Shown here in pieces: positions 58,230-64,000 of a DNA stretch of 64,000 bases (positions are counted from its first letter, which is position 1; each line of letters begins with the position of its first letter). The position numbers were made by a program, and so were the translations under genes. The notes under the pieces were generated by a model. It saw only the letters and a list, made by a program, of their open reading frames with translations, ran no database searches and had not been told where the DNA came from. Source of the DNA: Sabulicella rubraurantiaca (GTDB taxonomy: Bacteria > Pseudomonadota > Alphaproteobacteria > Acetobacterales > Acetobacteraceae); contig NZ_JAFEUU010000008.1 of assembly GCF_017355885.1 (NCBI RefSeq), forward strand, positions 62,001-126,000, written 5' to 3'.

Positions 58230-59201
58230 ATGAAGCGTCGAGTACTCCTCGTAGCGGCATCCGCGCTGTCCGCACCCGCAGCCGCCACGGCCCAGCAGTC
58301 CTATCCGTCGCGCCCGATTTCCCTCGTCGTCGCGTTTCCGCCAGGCGGGCAGGCAGATGTCGTCGCGCGCCTCGCCGCGCCAGCGCTTGAACGCGACCTT
58401 GGGGTTCCGGTGCCAGTCTCCAATCGTCCTGGTGCGTCCGGTGAGGTGGGCAACTCGTTCGTCGCACGCGCGGCCCCAGACGGCCATACGCTGCTCATGG
58501 GTCTATCCTTCATGACTCTGGTGCCGGAAGCGGCGCGGGTGAACGGGCGCGAACCGGCATATTCGCCCGACCAGCTCCAGCCGATCGCCTTGTTTTCACT
58601 CGATCCGACTGTGCTGATCGTCCCTGCATCGAGCCCGATCCGCACGGTCGAGGAGTTCGTCGAGGACGTTCGGCGACGACCGGGCGCCGTCGCCTACTCG
58701 TCGGCGGGTAACTACTCAGCACTGCACGTCTCGGTGGTCATGCTGTCCCAAGCGGCTGGGCTCGATATGCTCCACGTCCCGTTCCAAGGCGGCGGACCGG
58801 CCACGGCAGCACTCCTCGGCGGGCAGGTGCAGTGTATGGCTGCGACGCCGTCCGCTGCGGCGCCCCTTGTACGCGATGGGCGCGCGCGAGCACTGGCGGT
58901 CTGGGGCAGAAGCCGGCTGCCAAGCTTCGAGGGTGTGCCGACCTTTATCGAGCGTGGCTTCGAGGGTGTGGAGTTCTACATCTGGGTGGGGCTGTTCGCG
59001 CCGCGCGGCACGCCGACATCTGTTGTCGATCGCCTGCGCATGGCTGCGCGCTCGGTCACGGAGGCAGCCGAATTCCAGCGTGCCATGGCCGCCAGCGGCA
59101 ACACCTTGGATTTCAGGGACGGGGAGACGTTCCAGCGCTTCTATGACGAGGACACGGCACGCGGGGTGCGCGTCGTGCAGCGTCTTGGACCCATTCAATA
59201 G
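58230..59201 (+). CDS. TctC/Bug-family periplasmic binding protein
   Basis: The 323-aa exported protein has a signal peptide (LLVAASALSAPAAATAQ), then YPSRPISLVVAFPPGGQADV and VSNRPGASGEVGNSFVAR, all typical of Bug proteins. GGGAGGAAGAACC precedes the ATG. Together with the MBL-fold hydrolase it probably forms a two-gene catabolic unit. It is the fourth TctC-type protein in the window and is not a tandem copy of the others. Confidence 0.92.
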   Translation: MKRRVLLVAASALSAPAAATAQQSYPSRPISLVVAFPPGGQADVVARLAAPALERDLGVPVPVSNRPGASGEVGNSFVARAAPDGHTLLMGLSFMTLVPEAARVNGREPAYSPDQLQPIALFSLDPTVLIVPASSPIRTVEEFVEDVRRRPGAVAYSSAGNYSALHVSVVMLSQAAGLDMLHVPFQGGGPATAALLGGQVQCMAATPSAAAPLVRDGRARALAVWGRSRLPSFEGVPTFIERGFEGVEFYIWVGLFAPRGTPTSVVDRLRMAARSVTEAAEFQRAMAASGNTLDFRDGETFQRFYDEDTARGVRVVQRLGPIQ

Positions 59202-59657
59202 ACAGGCCGCCCAAGTGGCTCACCCTGAGCGGCGCGGCAGCCGGAGCGAGGCAGGGACGCGATGTCCTGCGCGGGGGATGTGTTCTCCCTGCATTCCCTC
59301 CTGCGTCATCACATCGGCTGATTCTTGTCGATAGGGGCGACGCTGCGGGTCCGGCTGCAGCCCGTCTTCGGGTACGCCAGGGACCAGCCCTCGCTCTGGC
59401 AGGACCGAGTTTTATTGAACGAGGAGTTCCACCGGGCCCTGCGTAACCATCCGGTGGCGCCCAGCCACTCGCTGTTACCCAATGAGACGATAGCAGGCGG
59501 AAGGACATTCGATGGATGTCATGCCGCCTGCTGAAGTGGGTCAACCCTGTCTCGTGTCAGATGCTTCTCGCAGCACGTTCCTTTGCGCAGATCCGAACTC
59601 GTCCGTCCTCGCCTGAGGATTGATTGCGCGGACTGGTGATTCGGGGCGATCGAATGC
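59202..59657. other. intergenic region
   Basis: No gene or RNA was recognised between the convergent TctC and GMC genes. The small ORFs here are shadows or lack start sites. Confidence 0.5.
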
Positions 59658-61226
59658 CTATGGTTGGCGCATCCGCCTTGCGAGGTTCTCGCCAATCATC
59701 ACGCAGGTGAAGTGGAGGTTCGCGCGGCAATCGGTGGGCATGATGGAAGCGTCCGCCACGCGCAGCCCGCGCACTCCACGCACGCGTAGGTCGGGATCGA
59801 CGACGCCGTGCGGAATTTCATGCGCCGTCATTCTGCAGGTGCCCGCAGCGTGCTGGATGTCACCCGCCTGTTCCAGCATCAGCGCGTTCAGCTCACCATC
59901 CGGCATCGCGGCCGCTTCGGTAAGGCTGAGTTCAGTTTCGCCAAAAGTGACCCTTTCGGAGATGCCGGTCACAGCCTCACGCGCTGCGATACGGGCAAGA
60001 CGCCTGATTCCGTCGCGCATCCGCAGCAGATCGCCAGGGTGATCAAGCATGTTCTCCTCCACCACCGGATTTGCATCCGGATCGGATGAAGCCAGCTGCA
60101 GCGAGCCGCGCGAAAAGGCATCGTAGAGCGATACTCCGATCGCGCCGGAGGCGGAGGGCGAGTCATCCGCTGTGATACCGCGGTGGTTGAAGGCGATCAT
60201 GATCATGTCGCGCTCACCACCGCCCCCGAGGCCACTGCTGTAGGTCATGCAGCAATTGGTGTGGCGGGCATCGCGTCCGCGCGCGATATGCTCAGCCTTC
60301 AGCGCGATCGTCGCCCGCAAGATGGGGTGGTCCATCAGGTTGCGCCCGACCGCTGGCAGATCACACAACACCGGGATGCCTAGAGCGGCGAGTTCCGAAG
60401 CCGGGCCGATGCCCGATCGCAGCAGAATGGTCGGGCTGTGAATCGCGCCAGCGGAGAGCACAACCTCGTGCGCCGCGATCTCCTCCCACGCTCCCTTTCC
60501 AAAGCGCACCCGCACCCCACACGCGCGCGTCCCATCGAACAGCACGCGGTCGACCATGGCCTCGCCGCGGATGGTTAGGTTCTCGCGACCTCGCGCCGGT
60601 TCCAGATAGCCGTCATTGGTCGTGATGCGCTGCCCGTTGCGCAGATTAATCGGGTAGCAGGAGACGCCCTCGCCTTCGGGCGCGTTGAGATCAGCCTTCC
60701 AGGGATAACCTTCCGCCAGCGCTGCGTCGCGCAGCGCGCGGTCCACCGAGCCCCATTCTCCGGGTGGTGCCCTATAGACGGGCAGAGGTCCGCCTTGGCG
60801 GATGCCGGGTCCTGCGGCCGTTTCAGGATCGTCCTCTATGGCGTCAAACAGGGGCAACACATCGACCGCCGCCCAGCCCTCGCAACCGGCCTCGGCCCAG
60901 GCGTCGAAGGCCTGTGGCACGCCGCGGATGGCGATCTGGGCGTTGACCGTGGAGCTGCCCCCCATGGTCTTTCCGCGCCAGTAGAATTTCGGCTCCTGCG
61001 CTTTGGTCCGACGGGTCATCAGCCCGGGCCATTGCCACTCCGCCTGGTGCGAAGGCTGGTGCATGAAGGGGATGATGTTGGCGCTGCGGAGTGCGTGCGG
61101 AGCCTCGGCCGAACGCCAGTCGCGTCCGGCTTCCAGCAGCAGCACGCGACGCGACGAGTCCTCGGACAGTCGTGCGGCTAGCGGGGCGCCGGCGGAACCG
61201 GCGCCCACCACGATCACGTCATACAT
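59658..61226 (-). CDS. GMC-family oxidoreductase (choline dehydrogenase-like)
   Basis: The 522-aa flavoprotein has the N-terminal FAD loop DVIVVGAGSAGAPLAARLSE, the GMC signature RGKTMGGSSTVNAQIAIRG, VVLSAGAIHSPTILLRSGIG, and the C-terminal active-site region DIQHAAGTCRM with His. It oxidises an alcohol using FAD; the substrate is unknown. The ATG at 61226 is 6 bases before the stop of the SBP_bac_5 gene above it. The pair is on the minus strand and may be co-transcribed. Confidence 0.92.
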   Translation of the reverse strand: MYDVIVVGAGSAGAPLAARLSEDSSRRVLLLEAGRDWRSAEAPHALRSANIIPFMHQPSHQAEWQWPGLMTRRTKAQEPKFYWRGKTMGGSSTVNAQIAIRGVPQAFDAWAEAGCEGWAAVDVLPLFDAIEDDPETAAGPGIRQGGPLPVYRAPPGEWGSVDRALRDAALAEGYPWKADLNAPEGEGVSCYPINLRNGQRITTNDGYLEPARGRENLTIRGEAMVDRVLFDGTRACGVRVRFGKGAWEEIAAHEVVLSAGAIHSPTILLRSGIGPASELAALGIPVLCDLPAVGRNLMDHPILRATIALKAEHIARGRDARHTNCCMTYSSGLGGGGERDMIMIAFNHRGITADDSPSASGAIGVSLYDAFSRGSLQLASSDPDANPVVEENMLDHPGDLLRMRDGIRRLARIAAREAVTGISERVTFGETELSLTEAAAMPDGELNALMLEQAGDIQHAAGTCRMTAHEIPHGVVDPDLRVRGVRGLRVADASIMPTDCRANLHFTCVMIGENLARRMRQP

Positions 61227-61231
61227 GCCGG

Positions 61232-62797
61232 CTACCGCTTCTCCACGTTCCAGAAGAGAGGAATCGCCGAGGGGATCAGGTTCCGCAACTGCACCCGATG
61301 GGCGGCGGGCTGAGCGAACTGGCCCCAGGGAACGGCTATGCCCTGGCCATAGACGACCTCTTGGATCTGCGCGGCGATGCGCTGCCTCTCGCCTTGGGTT
61401 GAAGCCGCGGCGAATGCGTCGAACAGGGGGGGCAGCGCTCGTTCGCAATGAAAGCCGCCGGTGTTCGAGTCCGTGCAGTTGGGGCCGATGATCGAGTTGG
61501 TCAGCGGGTTGTGCAGGTCGACGCCGAGCGCATGGACTCCGAAGACCGACCATCCATCACGCCGAGTGCGGCGCGCAAGCACCGAGGCCCAATCCATCAC
61601 TTGCAGGTCGACGGTAAATCCTGCGCGCCGCAGGCGATCGGCAAGGATCTCGGAGGAGACTTTTGGTGCCTCCAGGTCGCTTGCGACCAGCACGACGACG
61701 GGCTCGCCGTTGTAACTGGTTTGACGCAAGGCTGCCTGCGCGGCCTCGACAGACGGTCTACGCATCGGCTCGGTGCCCACGTCGCTTTCATAGGGCGAGC
61801 CGCAAATGAAGAAGGCATTGCAGGTCTGAGAGTAGCGGCCGGAAAGGCCGAGCCCTGCCATCACTTCCGACTGGTCCACCAGCGAGAGCAGCACACGCCG
61901 GATCGCCGGATCTGCGAAAGGTCCTGAAGCCGCGTTGGTGCGGTAGTGGCCGGTGAACTGCTCGAGCCCATGGAAATTCACCAACGAGATGCGCCGATCG
62001 CGTTCCAACGCGGAGAGCATATCAAAGGGCGCATACTGAATGTAGTCGATCTCGCCCCTGCGCATGGCAGAAACTGCAGTCGTGCCATCCGGCACAACGC
62101 GGATGTCGAGCGCTTCGATCCGTACCACCTTCCCACCAGCCAAGTGATCGGCGGGCTCGTTCCGCGGCACATAGGCGGCATTCCGCCGCAGCAACATGCG
62201 ATCGCCGGGGCGATGGTCCTCTCGCCGGAAGACGAAGGGGCCCGAACCGATGATCTCGGTGATCCGTTCCGTCCCCGGTGTCTGAGCAAGGCGCGCAGGC
62301 ATCATGAACGGCCCGGGCGATGAGGTCGTGCCCAGGGTTTCGAGCACAAGACCAAAGGGCTGGCCCAGCGTCAGCACGAAGGTCTTTGTGTCGCGCGCCT
62401 CCAACGACGCAGTGGCCCGGCCCAGCCGTCCGCCCAGCACGCTGCGTGTGAACCAGCGCCGAAGCGAGGCCACGATGTCCGTCGCCGCCACGTCTGTCCC
62501 GTCATGCCACTTCAGGCCGTCCCGCAGCGTGAAGGTCCAAGTCAAGCCGTCATCGGAACGCGTCCAGCTGTCCACCATCTGCGGCTTGACCTCGCCCGCC
62601 GCGTTCATTGCAAATAGCGTGTCAAAGACCATGTAGCCGAAGGTGCGCGTGATGTAGGCCGGCGTGAAATGCGGGTCGAGGGTGACGATCTCGGCTTCCA
62701 ATACCGCGGTCACTGTCTGGGCCTGCGGCGATGCGGGGGCGAACCCCGCGAGCAGGCCTAGTGCCAGAAGCCATCGCTTGCGCAATGTTGTCGCCAT
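61232..62797 (-). CDS. SBP_bac_5 ABC substrate-binding protein
   Basis: The 521-aa exported protein has a signal peptide (RWLLALGLLAGFAPASPQAQ), then VTAVLEAEIVTLDPHFTPAY and YMVFDTLFAMNAAGEVKPQM, WTFTLRDGLKWHDGTDV and the C-terminal IAVPWGQFAQPAAHR. It is a paralogue of the 54904-56490 protein. No permease or ATPase genes are adjacent, so both look like orphans. The downstream GMC oxidoreductase may act on the same solute. Confidence 0.92.
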   Translation of the reverse strand: MATTLRKRWLLALGLLAGFAPASPQAQTVTAVLEAEIVTLDPHFTPAYITRTFGYMVFDTLFAMNAAGEVKPQMVDSWTRSDDGLTWTFTLRDGLKWHDGTDVAATDIVASLRRWFTRSVLGGRLGRATASLEARDTKTFVLTLGQPFGLVLETLGTTSSPGPFMMPARLAQTPGTERITEIIGSGPFVFRREDHRPGDRMLLRRNAAYVPRNEPADHLAGGKVVRIEALDIRVVPDGTTAVSAMRRGEIDYIQYAPFDMLSALERDRRISLVNFHGLEQFTGHYRTNAASGPFADPAIRRVLLSLVDQSEVMAGLGLSGRYSQTCNAFFICGSPYESDVGTEPMRRPSVEAAQAALRQTSYNGEPVVVLVASDLEAPKVSSEILADRLRRAGFTVDLQVMDWASVLARRTRRDGWSVFGVHALGVDLHNPLTNSIIGPNCTDSNTGGFHCERALPPLFDAFAAASTQGERQRIAAQIQEVVYGQGIAVPWGQFAQPAAHRVQLRNLIPSAIPLFWNVEKR

Positions 62798-64000
62798 ACC
62801 GGGTTTCTCCGTCAGAACCGTCGTGGGCGCAGCCTCCTACCAGCAGCGGTAGCAACAATGTGGCTGCTTGTCGTAGAGTGCTCGCGTGGTGCCGGTCTGG
62901 CCAGCCCGGTCTTTTGCCTTTTTCCCCGTCGGGACCGACCCGGAGCAACGTGACTTGGTCTCCCCCGCGGCTCGACTTTTGCCCGGTCCGCGATGCCTGA
63001 CCCTGGTTTTCTTTTTAGAGTCAGCCCGCCCCGCGGAATTGTGCAAGATCAACCCCGGCCGGCGCGAACCAGCCACCAGCCGCATATTTCGCGCCCACGG
63101 CATTGGCACGGTCCTTGTTGCCGAAGGGAAATTTCAGCGGCGTGGCATCGGACGGTCGCGGCCCGCCCCTGGCCGGTGAGCGGGACGCTGCCTTGGGCGC
63201 AGGCCGAGCAGACGTCTTGCCCGCCGATCACACGCCTTTCCCTCTCGCATTCCCTTCGGCGCCAAGCTGGCTTTTCGGGGCTGCTTCGGCAATTACTTTT
63301 CGATCCAAGCCCAGAGGGCGCGCGACGAGGAGCGGGCGTCATCCGGGATGGGCTCGCCAATCTCGCCTGATCTTCTCCGCAAAGCGCAGCTGCGCATCGG
63401 ACGGAGGTCGCGGCCCCTTCCCCTCCCTGGCGTTGCTTCCCGCTTCGGGGTGTGCTGATCCAGAAATGCGCGCGAGATTGCCGTCGTTCGCGTAGCCCCT
63501 TGAGAAGCAAGAGTCCCTTCGCCTTTGCCAAACGTCAGCGATACCCGTCATCGCTGGCGTGGGTGGGCTGGCCTTCTGCCCTACGGTGGGGAGCCCGGCG
63601 CCGCCTGGGCTGCACGTGAGGGGAGTGGGCGGCGTCACAGCAGACGCCGTCCGACCCGGTCAATGCTGCAGTTTGAGACCTGTTCCCCTCGTTGCAGGGA
63701 GTAGATCCTATGATGGATGCTTTAGGTGCGGCGCCACCGAAGCTGGGCGCTGGGGCCTTCTCGACTGGCGGCGGGCTTGAGCGTTGGCTTTTACGCTTTA
63801 GCCGGTCAGCAAAGCCTCACCCGTCCCTGTGGCGGGTCAGGGATCCAGCCATCTCGTCGGCTCGTCACCCTCTCCTGCTCAGGAAGCTCGCCGCGGTGCT
63901 CCCGCTGCTCCGGGATCAGACCTGTGCTCCCCGGCCCGCTCTCTGCGGTCTCCCTCTGGAAGCGCTGAGCCACGACCGCAGGCGGCTTCGACACTAGCCT
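62798..64000. other. right-end region without a recognisable gene
   Basis: No feature was firmly recognised in the last 1.2 kb except one small possible ORF (63710-63997). Sequence composition resembles the rest. No insertion sequence or tRNA was seen. Confidence 0.4.
63710..63997 (+). CDS. possible hypothetical ORF
   Basis: The 95-aa ORF starts MMDALGAAPPKLGAGAFSTG and continues as a helical, Arg-rich segment (LERWLLRFSRSAKP). No family recognised, and no clear SD. It ends near the window edge, so it could be complete or part of a larger unrecognised unit. Confidence 0.25.
   Translation: MMDALGAAPPKLGAGAFSTGGGLERWLLRFSRSAKPHPSLWRVRDPAISSARHPLLLRKLAAVLPLLRDQTCAPRPALCGLPLEALSHDRRRLRH

Noticed and set aside
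1-64000. tRNA, rRNA, insertion sequence or prophage genes
   Set aside because: I looked for tRNA cloverleaf ends, transposase DDE/HNH patterns and phage structural motifs and found none I could support.

Overview
The window is GC-rich and densely packed, with many Shine-Dalgarno (SD) led operons. Its gene content (several TctC/Bug-type periplasmic binding proteins, CoA-transferases, CbpA/CbpM, BioY, type I-E CRISPR-Cas) suggests an alphaproteobacterium, most plausibly a Roseomonas-like member of the Acetobacteraceae. That placement is inferred from family content only, because no search could be run. No rRNA, tRNA, transposase or phage structural gene was recognised.

Layout. (1) 0-12.9 kb: envelope, stress and housekeeping genes, mostly on the minus strand. 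They include a VOC dioxygenase-like protein, a CBS-BON protein, a LysR regulator, a membrane-tethered GH1 glycosidase beside a paralogue of its membrane module, SDR, cytochrome b561, a PAS protein, 5-formyl-THF cyclo-ligase, MscS, an Rnk-like factor, an SMR pump and a PRC-barrel protein. (2) 13.2-18.3 kb, plus strand: a possible accessory island with an SF2 helicase, a small membrane protein plus Cro-like regulator with operator dyads, an MbcA/ParS-type antitoxin pseudogene broken by two stops, a PolB-like 3'-5' exonuclease and an HU/IHF protein. (3) 18.3-30 kb, minus strand: a type I-E CRISPR-Cas locus. The interference genes cas3, cse1, cse2, cas7e, cas5e and cas6e are complete in outline. 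cas1 and cas2 are absent, and an RTX protein gene lies where they would be expected. The 24-repeat array is unusual: the repeats differ from one another, yet the 60-bp period and much of the hairpin pairing survive. Upstream of cas3 are two copies of a structured leader ending in an intrinsic terminator. One copy precedes cas3 and the other precedes a 146-aa ORF that looks like an internally deleted cas3 retaining only part of the second RecA domain.

(4) 31.6-44.5 kb: a catabolic cluster with acyl-CoA dehydrogenase, an enolase-superfamily enzyme, three TctC binding proteins, a double-length CoA-transferase, a GntR regulator and a split biotin-dependent acyl-CoA carboxylase with its own BioY transporter. 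Two similar GTGAT(A/C)AC sites probably serve the GntR protein. (5) 45-50.5 kb: a heat-shock island with Hsp20, an NDUFS4-like fusion, an M48 protease and CbpA/CbpM, with candidate RpoH promoters. (6) 51-63 kb: a HigA-like antitoxin with a possible frameshift, an alpha/beta hydrolase, a secreted nuclease and the fragment of a second nuclease, an adenosine deaminase-like protein, two orphan SBP_bac_5 proteins, an MBL-fold hydrolase, a fourth TctC protein and a GMC oxidoreductase. The last kilobase holds nothing firmly recognisable.

The most interesting region is 18.3-30 kb. Its pieces fit a CRISPR system that has stopped acquiring spacers but may still be selected for crRNA processing and interference, controlled by a leader RNA and by cas start sites that lack SD sequences.
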